The translations under genes were made by a program, and so were the position numbers. DNA of 64,000 nt from Bacteroidales bacterium UBA6397 (GTDB taxonomy: Bacteria; Bacteroidota; Bacteroidia; Bacteroidales; UBA932). The notes beneath the pieces are model-generated. The model saw nothing but the letters and a program-made list of their open reading frames with translations, was not told the DNA's origin and did no database searches. Positions 36,086 through 44,695 of this stretch are shown in pieces. The stretch spans positions 38,045 through 102,044 of the forward strand of contig DJQB01000030.1 in the NCBI GenBank assembly GCA_002439875.1, given 5' to 3'. Numbering within the stretch: position 1 is the first letter of the stretch; each line of letters begins with the position of its first letter.

Positions 36086-37201
36086 ATGTCAAACAAGATA
36101 ATACTGACAGGCGACCGTCCCACAGGACGCCTCCACATCGGCCACTACGTCGGCTCCCTTAGGAACAGGGTGGCCATACAGAATGCCGGCGACTACAAGA
36201 AGATGTTCGTCTTCATCGCTGACGCGCAGGCGCTTACCGACAACTTCGACAATCCGGAAAAGGTCCGTCAGAACATCATCGAGGTGGCACTTGACTACCT
36301 CTCAGTCGGCCTCGACCCTGACAAAGTGACAATATTCATACAGAGTATGATCCCTGAGCTCACCGAGCTGACGTTCTACTACATGAATCTTGTCACGGTG
36401 GCGAGGCTTCAGCGCAACCCGACCGTCAAGGCTGAGATCCAGATGCGCGGCTTCAGCCAGGACGGCGAGGAGCAGGCGTTCGGAAGCGGCCTTCCGGTCG
36501 GTTTCTTCTGCTACCCTATCTCACAGGCCGCCGACATCACGGCTTTCAAGGCCACAGACGTGCCTGTCGGCGAGGACCAGAAGCCTATGCTGGAGCAGGC
36601 CGTGGAGATCGTGCGCAGCTTCAACAGGATCTACGGCGAGACTCTCGTCGAGCCAAAAGCCGTCCTGCCTTCCAACGCCGCCTGCCTCAGACTCCCCGGC
36701 ACTGATGGCAAGGCGAAGATGAGCAAATCCCTCGGCAACTGCATCTACCTTGCTGAATCAGCGGACGAGATGCACAAGAAGGTGATGTCGATGTACACGG
36801 ACCCTCAGCACATCAATGTCAGCGACCCTGGCCACGTGGAAGGCAACACCGTCTTCACCTACCTCGACGCGTTCTGCCGCGACGAGCACTTCGGCCGCTA
36901 TCTACCTGAATATGCCAACCTCGACGAGTTGAAGGACCACTACCGCAGAGGCGGACTCGGCGACGTGAAGGTCAAGAGGTTCCTTGAGAAGATCCTCAAC
37001 GAGGAGCTTGAGCCGATCCGCGCCCGCAGGAAGGAATACGAGAAGGACATCCCGGCCGTCTATGAGATTCTCAAGAAAGGAAGCGAGGCAGCCGAAGAGG
37101 TCGCCGCCGCCACTCTCTCGGACGTGAAGAAGGCGATGAAGATCGACTATTTCGACGACAAGGAGCTCATCGCGGAGCAGGCCAAAAGGTTCAGCAAGTA
37201 G
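36086..37201 (+). CDS. trpS: Tryptophan--tRNA ligase
   Basis: This 371-residue class I aminoacyl-tRNA synthetase has the HIGH motif in TGRLHIGHYVGSL (near residue 17) and the KMSKS motif in KAKMSKSLGN (near residue 214). The stretch RNPTVKAEIQMRGF and the active-site segment PISQAADITAF are typical of bacterial TrpS. It is somewhat longer than the 330-340 residues of the enterobacterial enzyme, with the extra length in the C-terminal helical part. No T-box or attenuator was seen upstream, and no strong promoter box was found in the 118 bases before it. Confidence 0.96.
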   Translation: MSNKIILTGDRPTGRLHIGHYVGSLRNRVAIQNAGDYKKMFVFIADAQALTDNFDNPEKVRQNIIEVALDYLSVGLDPDKVTIFIQSMIPELTELTFYYMNLVTVARLQRNPTVKAEIQMRGFSQDGEEQAFGSGLPVGFFCYPISQAADITAFKATDVPVGEDQKPMLEQAVEIVRSFNRIYGETLVEPKAVLPSNAACLRLPGTDGKAKMSKSLGNCIYLAESADEMHKKVMSMYTDPQHINVSDPGHVEGNTVFTYLDAFCRDEHFGRYLPEYANLDELKDHYRRGGLGDVKVKRFLEKILNEELEPIRARRKEYEKDIPAVYEILKKGSEAAEEVAAATLSDVKKAMKIDYFDDKELIAEQAKRFSK

Positions 37202-37238
37202 TTAGGAATATACCAACCATAGTGTTTACCTAGCCCCG

Positions 37239-37318
37239 GTGCGCGGCAAGGCCGATGCCACGCACGGGGATGGAGTCCAGGGTGGCTCGTGCGCGGTAAG
37301 GCCGATGCCACGCACGGG
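37239..37318. repeat. Two 30-bp direct repeats with hairpin ends
   Basis: Copies at 37239-37268 and 37289-37318 differ at one base and start 50 bases apart. Each begins GTGCGCGG and ends CCACGCACGGG, so each can fold with GTGCG/CGCAC and GGCA/TGCC pairs. A related pair with the same spacing occurs at 63930 and 63981 near the window end. It lies between trpS and the acetyltransferase gene. Confidence 0.75.
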
Positions 37319-37389
37319 AAATGACGGCAGAACTATGTCCAGCGGATTGACAGCATAACTGACCGCATAATTGACAACCTACAGACAGA

Positions 37390-37869
37390 ATGATTAGAAA
37401 AGCCACAGAGAAGGACATACCCGCAGCGATGGAGCTTTTCTCCGTTGCCAAGAGTATCATGCGCTCGGACGGGAACATGACTCAGTGGGGGGACTGCTAC
37501 CCGAACGAGGGGATCGTGCGTTCTGACATCAGCAAGGGAGGAGCGCATATTGTCGAACGCTATGGTCAGCCAGCCGGCTATTTCGCCCTGCTCCCCTCGC
37601 CCGAGCCGACATATTCATCAATAGGCGGCAAGTGGCTGGATGACACGGCCCCATATTTCGTGATTCACCGCATCGCCAGTTCCCCGGAAAGTCATGGCGT
37701 GTTCCGTGAGATCATTGAATATGCCCTCACGGTCTCCGGCAACCTTCGCATAGACACCCACCGGGACAACCACATTATGCGGCACGTCTTAGAAAAGGCC
37801 GATTTCTCCTGCTGCGGAGTAATCTACCTTCATGACGGTTCCGAAAGATTGGCGTACCAGAGAATCTGA
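37390..37869 (+). CDS. GNAT-family N-acetyltransferase
   Basis: This 159-residue protein matches the GNAT fold. It opens MIRKATEKDIPAAMELF, has a central beta segment around PYFVIHRIASSPESHG (the usual acetyl-CoA pyrophosphate-loop region, here without the full RxxGxG/A), and a late RIDTHRDNHIMRHVLEKADF that is typical of this subgroup. It has the expected size for a single-domain acyltransferase. The acceptor substrate is unknown. It stands alone, 27 bases before the left inverted repeat of the putative invertible segment. Confidence 0.85.
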   Translation: MIRKATEKDIPAAMELFSVAKSIMRSDGNMTQWGDCYPNEGIVRSDISKGGAHIVERYGQPAGYFALLPSPEPTYSSIGGKWLDDTAPYFVIHRIASSPESHGVFREIIEYALTVSGNLRIDTHRDNHIMRHVLEKADFSCCGVIYLHDGSERLAYQRI

Positions 37870-37896
37870 TTACATATTATAAAATAAATATTCATC

Positions 37897-37914
37897 AATC
37901 GCGCGGTTTTACAA
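37897..37914 (+). repeat. Left inverted repeat, 18 bp
   Basis: Perfect inverted copy of 38230-38247. The flanking bases on the two sides are AT-rich but not otherwise matched. Confidence 0.9.
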
Positions 37915-38000
37915 CACATATAACACCTTTAGAGCATTTTTACAATCCTTAAGAACAAACTTTTTTCACTAAAAGGAACGATTATCAATAAATATTACGT

Positions 38001-38008
38001 AATTTTGA
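38001..38008 (+). promoter_or_regulatory. -7 promoter box inside the inverted-repeat segment
   Basis: TAATTTTG matches TAnnTTTG and points toward the surface operon in the present orientation. No such box was found between the right repeat and the first operon gene (38248-38284), nor on the minus strand inside the segment. A -33 TTG is not apparent. Confidence 0.5.
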
Positions 38009-38055
38009 ATCTTGCGTTAAAGATTCATCATAAAATGAAAAAGTATGCAGTGAAA

Positions 38056-38163
38056 ATGTTCTGGGACAAAGGGTTGCCATTCTGCCTGCGGTCTGGCATA
38101 ACTGTCACAAAGAGACGAAGGAATAGGCGCTATCTGGTCAGAGTACGTAAACACGCGCTTTAA
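38056..38163 (+). CDS. Possible 35-residue basic leader peptide
   Basis: A short open frame (ATG at 38056, possible GTG at 38050) encodes MFWDKGLPFCLRSGITV followed by TKRRRNRRYLVRVRKHAL, with ten Arg and three Lys. It lies wholly inside the inverted-repeat segment, downstream of its promoter box. I do not recognise it. It may be a leader peptide, a small gene of a mobile element, or chance. Confidence 0.25.
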   Translation: MFWDKGLPFCLRSGITVTKRRRNRRYLVRVRKHAL

Positions 38164-38229
38164 TGTACGTCAGACCAAATCCTGCGCTGTCAATAGGCCT
38201 TGAAGCAATAGCGCATGAAAGTGTGGATT

Positions 38230-38247
38230 TTGTAAAACCGCGCGATT
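38230..38247 (-). repeat. Right inverted repeat, 18 bp
   Basis: Perfect inverted copy of 37897-37914, ending 37 bases before the first gene of the surface operon. Confidence 0.9.
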
Positions 38248-38284
38248 AGCAAAATAAAATATCACTATATAAAATAATTTAAAA

Positions 38285-39403
38285 ATGAGAAGATTGCTTG
38301 TAATGTTCGCAATCCCGCTGCTTGTGCTTTCAGCCTGCGGCGAGACAACGAAGGAGGAGATCGCAGATGTCCTCCTCATCTCTCAGGACGTCGTAGCTTT
38401 CCCGAAAGAGGGAGGCACAGCCACCATTTCCGTGGCATGTCCATCACAGTGGCACTCCACAGTGTCAGACCAGTCCTGGATCACAACCACGGACGGTGAA
38501 GGCAGGTTGACGATCACCGTCGCCGCCAACGAGACCGGAGACTCAAGAAAAGCTTCGGTGACCCTCGAATCAGCCTCAACAAAAAAGGAGATCAAGGTCT
38601 CACAGTCATGGTCAGGGGCGGTGCTGTCGCTGAAAGTCAACGGCCCTGAGAACATCGAACTCGATTCCGAAGGCGACAGTTTCAAGTTTACTGTGGAGGC
38701 AGACGCGCAATGGAAGGTTGAGTCAAGCGCGGCATGGCTGACAACAAGCACAGACGGAACGCTAGTAAACGTCACAGCGGCAGCCAACGGCGAGGCTCAT
38801 CGCGACGCTGTTATCAAAATTACGGCTACCGTGGGCGGCAAGTCAGAAAGCAAGGAGATCAAGGTCTCGCAGATCTCCCGCGAGGAGAACCCGTACTTCC
38901 AAATGCTGGGAAGTTTCGGACTTTACGCGGAACGTTGGTACTACGGTGGCAACGCGATAAACGTTCCCACAATAGGAGCATACTGCACTATCGAGCAGAA
39001 AGAGTATGGCAAGACATTCACCATCAAAGACCTTTTTGTGGAGGGCACAGAATATGAGGCATCCTACGACAAAGACACAAAGAAGATGGTGCTTACGCTT
39101 GGCTCACTGTGCCTGACCAGAGCTTTCGAGCAATCAGACACATACTATTATTATCTGGTACAGCCGAACATCACGGAGAGGAAATTCGAGACCGGAATCC
39201 TCTACGGAACAGTCGGGACTGCCAGTGACGGAAAGAGTGACAATTGTCAGGCCATACTGCTTGATGGCTTCGACGAGGCATACGGTTCCCTCGGGCTCAT
39301 CGTCAGGATAGGTGCAACCTCGGATTTGGCCATGCTCAGCGATGTGTACTATGCCGACGGTAAGATGTACTTTGTGAGAGCCGAGAAAAAAACACAGGAT
39401 TAA
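38285..39403 (+). CDS. Surface lipoprotein with two BACON domains
   Basis: This 372-residue lipoprotein has its lipobox at Cys18 (LVLSAC) followed by GETTKEE. Two BACON-type beta-sandwich domains follow, about residues 30-115 (FPKEGGTATISVACPSQWHS, QSWITTT, KEIKVSQS) and 120-205 (DSFKFTVEADAQWKVESSAA, then KEIKVSQI). BACON domains bind glycans or mucin, or act as spacers in Bacteroidetes surface proteins. The C-terminal 165 residues are unassigned. It is the first gene of an eight-gene operon, starts 37 bases after the right inverted repeat and has no promoter box of its own in that gap. Confidence 0.85.
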   Translation: MRRLLVMFAIPLLVLSACGETTKEEIADVLLISQDVVAFPKEGGTATISVACPSQWHSTVSDQSWITTTDGEGRLTITVAANETGDSRKASVTLESASTKKEIKVSQSWSGAVLSLKVNGPENIELDSEGDSFKFTVEADAQWKVESSAAWLTTSTDGTLVNVTAAANGEAHRDAVIKITATVGGKSESKEIKVSQISREENPYFQMLGSFGLYAERWYYGGNAINVPTIGAYCTIEQKEYGKTFTIKDLFVEGTEYEASYDKDTKKMVLTLGSLCLTRAFEQSDTYYYYLVQPNITERKFETGILYGTVGTASDGKSDNCQAILLDGFDEAYGSLGLIVRIGATSDLAMLSDVYYADGKMYFVRAEKKTQD

Positions 39404-39423
39404 TCATTTCAAGACTATAGACA

Positions 39424-42400
39424 ATGAAGAAGATAATATATTCAACATTGCTTGCCGTCTCATTCTGCGCATGCACCAAGGAGACGATCAACTACAAGAA
39501 TCCGGTTCCCGGAGAGAACGGGGCAGAAGCCAACGCCACGCTGGCTTTAGCCACCAGAAACACATTGTTCACGTCCGAGGACGGCTCCAAGGGGAGCATC
39601 GCCTTCAAAAGCCTCGGAGGTACGGTTGTCCTGGACGTCAACACAAACGCAGACTGGACCTATGAGGTCGCGGGAGACTCCTTTGTCAAAGGAGAGATCA
39701 ATGAGGAGACCAGCCAGTTGACGCTCTCATGCGGGCGGAACACGGTTGACAAGAAACTCTCGGCCACAGTCACCGTCAAGGCCGGAGACAAGACCGCGAC
39801 CATAGAGACGACGCAGAATGCCTACGGAACTCCGGAGATCGTAGCTTCGGAAAACAATTTCCACCTTGCGGCCAAAGGTGAGGTCACAGCGTCCTTCGAG
39901 GTGACTTCCACCGACCCGGACTGGACATTCGAGACATCAGGATGCGAGTGGATGCTGGTCAGCAAGGACGGCAACACCATCAACATCAGCGCTTACCCTA
40001 ATGAGGAATATACCGACAGGGATGTAAAGTTCGTCCTCAAGGCCGGAGTCGGAGACAAGGCGGTCACTGAGACAATCGATGTGCTTCAGGACAGAGCGGC
40101 CCTCATCGAACCATCCGTCTCGACAGTTCCTGTCACGCCATTCTCAAACGAGGCAAAGGAAGTCGAGGTAAAGGCGAACTTTGACTGGGAATATTCCGTC
40201 TCAGGCAACGAGGATGGCTGGCTCACGGTTGAAAGGACCGACAAGGGATTCAAATTCACGCCGACTGCCAATCCTAACGCCGGGACAAGAACCGTAAAAA
40301 TCATAGTCAAGACCGGCGACGGAAAGGAAAACACCGATTCCAAGGAGATAACAATCTCACAATCCGGCATAGACAAGGATGCCTTGATCCTCGGACTTCA
40401 CGTTCAGAAGGCTAAAGGCAAGATCGTCACATCAATGCTGCCTGTCGAAGGCGTGACAGAAATTACGGTTGACTGGGGAGACGGCACCGATGCCGAAAAG
40501 TTCACAACCGACAATCCCACCCATGAATATGCTGACACAGGCTACTTCGTTGTCTCAGTGAAAGGACAGACTAGCGGAATCAGCGTGAACTCTCTGTCAT
40601 ACGACCAGAAGGACCAGATCGAGCAGGTCTATAATTGGGGGAGGCTTGGACTGACAACAATGGAGTATGCGTTTGAAGGATGCGGCTACCTGACTGACAT
40701 CCCAAAGGACGACACGGAGGCCTTCTCAAAGGTCACGACCTTTGAGTCCGCTTTCAGCAATTGCGATGCGCTCAAGGCCATTCCGGAAGGGCTGCTTGCC
40801 AACGCCGGCGAGACCGAAAGCGTCAACAATATGTTCTACTCGTGTGACTCCCTCAAGACTATTCCAGCCTCTCTCTTCTTCAACTGTCCGAAACTTTCAG
40901 ACGCAGGATCCGTACTCAGTTACTGCGAGGAAGTGACAAGCATCAGCAAGGATCTCTTTTCCAAGAATCCGGAACTCACGGACTGCAGTTCAGCGTTCTC
41001 GGGAATGACCAAACTGAAGTCCGTTGACAAGGATCTGTTCGCCAACAACCCTAAGATCACTACGTTTAACGCGGTGTTCTCCTACGATGAAGCCCTTACG
41101 TCAATCCCTGCCGGAATCTTCAGGAATCAGACGGAATGCGAGACTTTCAGGATGGCCTTCAACGGCACAGGCCTGACCGAGATTCCTGCCGGGCTGTTCG
41201 CCAACAACACCAAATGCGAAAATTTCCAGCAAACGTTTTCCGGAACAAAGATCAAGAGTGTTCCGGCGGACATATTCAAGGGATGTAAGTCTGTTGACAC
41301 TTTTATGTCCTGCTTCAGCGGCTGCTCGGAACTTCAAAGCATACCGGCGGACCTTTTCAAGAACTCGGGATCACAAAGTGTCGTCTACGGAAAGAAAGGA
41401 AACGGAATGAGGATGCTCTTCAACGGCTGCTCCTCCCTGAAGGAGATTCCCGCCGGTCTTCTTGACGGATTCACGGAAATCACGAACATAGAGAGCATCT
41501 TCAACGGCTGCTCCTCCTTGGAGACCATCCCGTCCGGATTGTTCAAGGACGCCACAAAGGTGACGAAATTCAGCAACGCCTTCAGTGGCTGCACCTCACT
41601 CAAGTCCATTCCTTCCGGTGTGTTCAAAGGGCTGGCGAAACTCAAGACATTCTCCGGCATTTTCAAGGGCTGCACAAACATTGAGGAAGTTGGCGAAAAC
41701 CTCCTTGAGGGATGTGACGCGTGCACCTCAATCTCTGACCTGTTCAACGGCTGTACAAAACTCAGCAAGGTTTCAGAGAACGCTTTCGCCGGAGCGGCAA
41801 AGGTCACAGACATAAGCGGTTTGTTCAGCGGGTGTGCAAGCCTCAAGACAATCCCAGAGGGTCTCTTCTCTCCTATGACGAGCCTGGAGACGGCAAGCGA
41901 CGCATTCTCTTTCACCGGAATCGCATCCGTCCCCGTCGGATTGTTCGCAGGCAACACAAAGGTCACTACATTCGAGAATGTGTTCAACGGATGCACATCC
42001 CTATCCAGTATTCAGGGGGGAATGTTCGGAAACAACAGCAGTGTGGAAAGTTTTGAAAGCGCGTTCAGCGGATGTGTCTCACTGGCAAGTCTTCCAGACG
42101 GCTTGTTCGAGAAAAACAACAAGGTATCAACCTATGCGAACGCTTTCAAGGGATGCACGGCTCTGACTTCAGTAGGAAATATTTTCGGCGCCAACTCCAC
42201 CAGCAAGCTCAAGCTTGAATCTGCGTTTGAGGGATGCGTTTCATTGAAGTCACTTCCTGCCGGATTCTTTGACGGGCTCACGGGCGCGGACTCATTCAAA
42301 AAAACGTTCTATGGATGTACCGCACTCGCCACTATTCCTGAGAAGTTGTTTGTCAATAACACAAACGCGACAACAACGGAAAGTTGTTTCCAGAACTGCA

Positions 42401-43074
42401 CCGCGCTTAAGGGCGTTCCTGCCGGGCTGTTCGGCACGACCACAAAGACAAAGACGTTGACGTCTATGTTCTCAGGATGCTCCTCTCTAGAAGCGATCGC
42501 ATCCGATGCGTTCAGCGGGATCAACGCAGCCTCAGGAAACATGTCCAGCATATTCCAGAACTGCTCAGGACTAAAGGAGGTTCCATCTGGCTTGTTCAAG
42601 AACAACGCCAAGGTCAACAACTACGGCAATGCGTTCAAGGGTTGCTCTGGATTGGAGAAAGTTGGCTCTGAGATATTCAACTGCGCCAACGGACCAACAA
42701 TCACTGGAGTGTTCGCCGGATGCACATCACTGAAAGAGGTTGGTGACAACATCTTCCTCAATCCTGAGAAAGTAAGGTACATCAACAACATCTTCCAGAA
42801 TTGCTCATCCTTGACATCAGTGCCTGTCAATGTCTTCGATAATTTCAAGGCTTTGACCAGCGCAACTTACGCATTCGACGGCTGTGTCTCGCTGACCGGA
42901 GAATCTCCTTACACCGTAGTGAATGGTGTCAAGTACCACCTCTACGAAAGGACAGCGGAGACAGCGGACATCACCGGATTCGCAAACCTCAAGAATCTCA
43001 AGTCAATGTTCAAGGGCTGTACAAAACTCACGGACTATGACAAGATTCCGGATGTTTGCAAGACAGACGACTAA
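39424..43074 (+). CDS. Giant surface lipoprotein: BACON domains plus BspA-like repeats
   Basis: This 1216-residue lipoprotein has its lipobox in VSFCAC. Three BACON-like domains span about residues 45-310, followed by a PKD-like stretch (EITVDWGDGTDAEKF, HEYADTGYFVVSVKG, about 335-380). The rest, about 415-1200, is a solenoid of about 29 repeats of 23-26 residues with the pattern FxGCxSLxxIPxGLF, the BspA/DUF285-like leucine-rich type. Such proteins bind host matrix or other cells in oral and gut Bacteroidetes. Several repeats lack the Gly-Cys pair (FSYDEALTSIP, FSGTKIKSVP). The gene is 20 bases after the previous one and 20 bases before the next. Confidence 0.9.
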   Translation: MKKIIYSTLLAVSFCACTKETINYKNPVPGENGAEANATLALATRNTLFTSEDGSKGSIAFKSLGGTVVLDVNTNADWTYEVAGDSFVKGEINEETSQLTLSCGRNTVDKKLSATVTVKAGDKTATIETTQNAYGTPEIVASENNFHLAAKGEVTASFEVTSTDPDWTFETSGCEWMLVSKDGNTINISAYPNEEYTDRDVKFVLKAGVGDKAVTETIDVLQDRAALIEPSVSTVPVTPFSNEAKEVEVKANFDWEYSVSGNEDGWLTVERTDKGFKFTPTANPNAGTRTVKIIVKTGDGKENTDSKEITISQSGIDKDALILGLHVQKAKGKIVTSMLPVEGVTEITVDWGDGTDAEKFTTDNPTHEYADTGYFVVSVKGQTSGISVNSLSYDQKDQIEQVYNWGRLGLTTMEYAFEGCGYLTDIPKDDTEAFSKVTTFESAFSNCDALKAIPEGLLANAGETESVNNMFYSCDSLKTIPASLFFNCPKLSDAGSVLSYCEEVTSISKDLFSKNPELTDCSSAFSGMTKLKSVDKDLFANNPKITTFNAVFSYDEALTSIPAGIFRNQTECETFRMAFNGTGLTEIPAGLFANNTKCENFQQTFSGTKIKSVPADIFKGCKSVDTFMSCFSGCSELQSIPADLFKNSGSQSVVYGKKGNGMRMLFNGCSSLKEIPAGLLDGFTEITNIESIFNGCSSLETIPSGLFKDATKVTKFSNAFSGCTSLKSIPSGVFKGLAKLKTFSGIFKGCTNIEEVGENLLEGCDACTSISDLFNGCTKLSKVSENAFAGAAKVTDISGLFSGCASLKTIPEGLFSPMTSLETASDAFSFTGIASVPVGLFAGNTKVTTFENVFNGCTSLSSIQGGMFGNNSSVESFESAFSGCVSLASLPDGLFEKNNKVSTYANAFKGCTALTSVGNIFGANSTSKLKLESAFEGCVSLKSLPAGFFDGLTGADSFKKTFYGCTALATIPEKLFVNNTNATTTESCFQNCTALKGVPAGLFGTTTKTKTLTSMFSGCSSLEAIASDAFSGINAASGNMSSIFQNCSGLKEVPSGLFKNNAKVNNYGNAFKGCSGLEKVGSEIFNCANGPTITGVFAGCTSLKEVGDNIFLNPEKVRYINNIFQNCSSLTSVPVNVFDNFKALTSATYAFDGCVSLTGESPYTVVNGVKYHLYERTAETADITGFANLKNLKSMFKGCTKLTDYDKIPDVCKTDD

Positions 43075-43094
43075 TTTTCCAAACGATTAAGAAT

Positions 43095-44678
43095 ATGAAA
43101 CTCAATTATATCATAACAATGATCATGGCAACCGGAATAGCGGCCGGCTGCACTGAGACAACAAAGGTCGCTCCAGATACCTACGAGGCGCCATTGTTCC
43201 TCAAGTCATCCGATTCCAAAATCTTGTTTGACAAGGAAGGAGGCAAGGCACTTGTCACAATGGCGACCAACGCCACGAGCTGGAGTTATGCCGCCCAGTC
43301 GGGAGACTGGTTCGCTGTCAGTGTCGACGCCGACAGTTGCCTCGTTGTGGAAGCCCAGGCGAACAATGGTTCCGTCAAGACCGATGAGATAAAGGTCACT
43401 GCCGTGAGGGGTGATGAGACTAAAGAGGTTTCGCTGAGAGTCTCACAAAGGGCCGACGAGGCCACAGACCTCAGCGCGGACGGCACAGCCAACTGCTACA
43501 TTGCCAAAACCAACGGATCCTACAAGTTCCGCGCTGACATCAAAGGTAATGGTGGCAAGGACGGAAAGAGCAAGTACATCGAGACAGAGGGACTTGAGAT
43601 AAAGGATGTCGCCTACGCTGAACTTCTTTGGGAGGCCAGGAACGACGGAGACCGTACGATGTCGTATGAGATCATCGACGGCACTCCTTCCTACAACGGA
43701 GGCTACATTTCTTTCTCTACCGGAAGAAGCGAGGGCAACGCACTCATCGCCGTAAAGAACGCCAAGGGCAAGGTGCTCTGGAGCTGGCACATCTGGGTCA
43801 CAAACAATGACCTCAATGTACACGATCACATCGGCCCTGAGGGCAACGTCATAGCTCAGATCATGGACCGCAACCTTGGAGCGCTCAACAACACACCGAT
43901 GGACATAAACAACAGAGGAATGATCTACCAGATGGGCAGGAAGGATCCGTTCATTCCGTCTCGTTCACCTTATGCTGATTATAGTGGTATCACGGACTAT
44001 GACAACGCAGTAGGCATTTATTGCGCCAACAAGCCGGAATGGAACAAGCCAAACACAGAGGTCGGCGACGGCACCGGAGAGTGGGAAATAGACTCAAAGT
44101 TCAAGGCAAAGGCATCTTTCGCGGCGCCGGGCAACATCCCGTTCGCAACTGAACATCCGATGAGATTCCTTGTAGGTTACTTCTCGACAAGTTATTCATG
44201 GTACATCGACTCCAGCGACGAGGACAGTGTGCAGCCAGGACTTTGGGGCGAGGAGAAAACCATCTTCGACCCATGTCCTCCAGGCTACAAAGTGCCTGGC
44301 AAGAACATGTGGGGCAAGGCTGTAGGCGACGAGAGCATCAAGACTGGTGGCAAGCATGGAGACTACGATGAGACTGGGGTCAGCAAAGAATTCCTGTGGA
44401 ACAGGGAGAAAGAATGCGGACGAGTCTGGAGGACGACAGGCGATTTCTACCCAATGGCAGGAAACATCTATCCGTCTTCGTATTCACCTGCCGGGACAAC
44501 ACCCTACAACTACGCGAGCGGTCAGACTTTCTACCTGACAAGTCAGGAAAAGACTTATGATTCCGAAAAGGAAAACCAGAGCTGCGAGTACTATGTGGCG
44601 GCATTTAACGGCTACTGGGCATTGTACGAGACAAGATCACAGGTCTATTCAGGCCAGGTGAGATGCGTGAAGGAATAA
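43095..44678 (+). CDS. BACON-domain surface lipoprotein with paralogous C-terminal domain
   Basis: This 527-residue lipoprotein starts at the ATG at 43095; the open frame reaches back to 43056 inside the previous gene. The lipobox is AAGC at Cys19. One BACON domain (about 45-130, with GGKALVTMATNATSWSY and VSLRVSQ) is followed by a large C-terminal domain containing NCYIAKTNGSYKF, WSWHIWVTN, IMDRNLGALNNTP, FDPCPPGYKVP and QVRCVKE. These are landmarks of a domain common in Bacteroidetes fimbrillin-associated and Fibrobacter major paralogous-type surface proteins. The ligand is unknown. The start codon lies in a GAATATG motif. Confidence 0.82.
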   Translation: MKLNYIITMIMATGIAAGCTETTKVAPDTYEAPLFLKSSDSKILFDKEGGKALVTMATNATSWSYAAQSGDWFAVSVDADSCLVVEAQANNGSVKTDEIKVTAVRGDETKEVSLRVSQRADEATDLSADGTANCYIAKTNGSYKFRADIKGNGGKDGKSKYIETEGLEIKDVAYAELLWEARNDGDRTMSYEIIDGTPSYNGGYISFSTGRSEGNALIAVKNAKGKVLWSWHIWVTNNDLNVHDHIGPEGNVIAQIMDRNLGALNNTPMDINNRGMIYQMGRKDPFIPSRSPYADYSGITDYDNAVGIYCANKPEWNKPNTEVGDGTGEWEIDSKFKAKASFAAPGNIPFATEHPMRFLVGYFSTSYSWYIDSSDEDSVQPGLWGEEKTIFDPCPPGYKVPGKNMWGKAVGDESIKTGGKHGDYDETGVSKEFLWNREKECGRVWRTTGDFYPMAGNIYPSSYSPAGTTPYNYASGQTFYLTSQEKTYDSEKENQSCEYYVAAFNGYWALYETRSQVYSGQVRCVKE

Positions 44679-44695
44679 ACTTTTGACAATCAATA

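Larger units (their letters stand above)
37897..38247. other. 351-bp segment between 18-bp perfect inverted repeats
   Basis: AATCGCGCGGTTTTACAA at 37897-37914 is repeated exactly in inverted orientation at 38230-38247. The enclosed segment contains one TAnnTTTG promoter box pointing right (38001-38008), a hairpin just after it (TGAATCTT/AAGATTCA, 38007-38028), a short basic open frame, and a second imperfect hairpin near 38183-38215. It sits immediately before the eight-gene surface lipoprotein operon. Invertible promoters of Bacteroidales have this design. A small IR-bounded mobile element is the main alternative. No recombinase gene is in the window. Confidence 0.65.

Noticed and set aside
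38248..38284. Promoter for the surface operon just after the right inverted repeat
   Set aside because: The stretch is AT-rich but contains no TAnnTTTG box or TTG element at a fitting distance.
40700..43000. Regular spacing of similar short DNA words suggesting a repeat array or CRISPR
   Set aside because: The periodicity is in the protein (BspA-like repeats of about 24 residues). The DNA units are diverged and there are no spacer-like separators.
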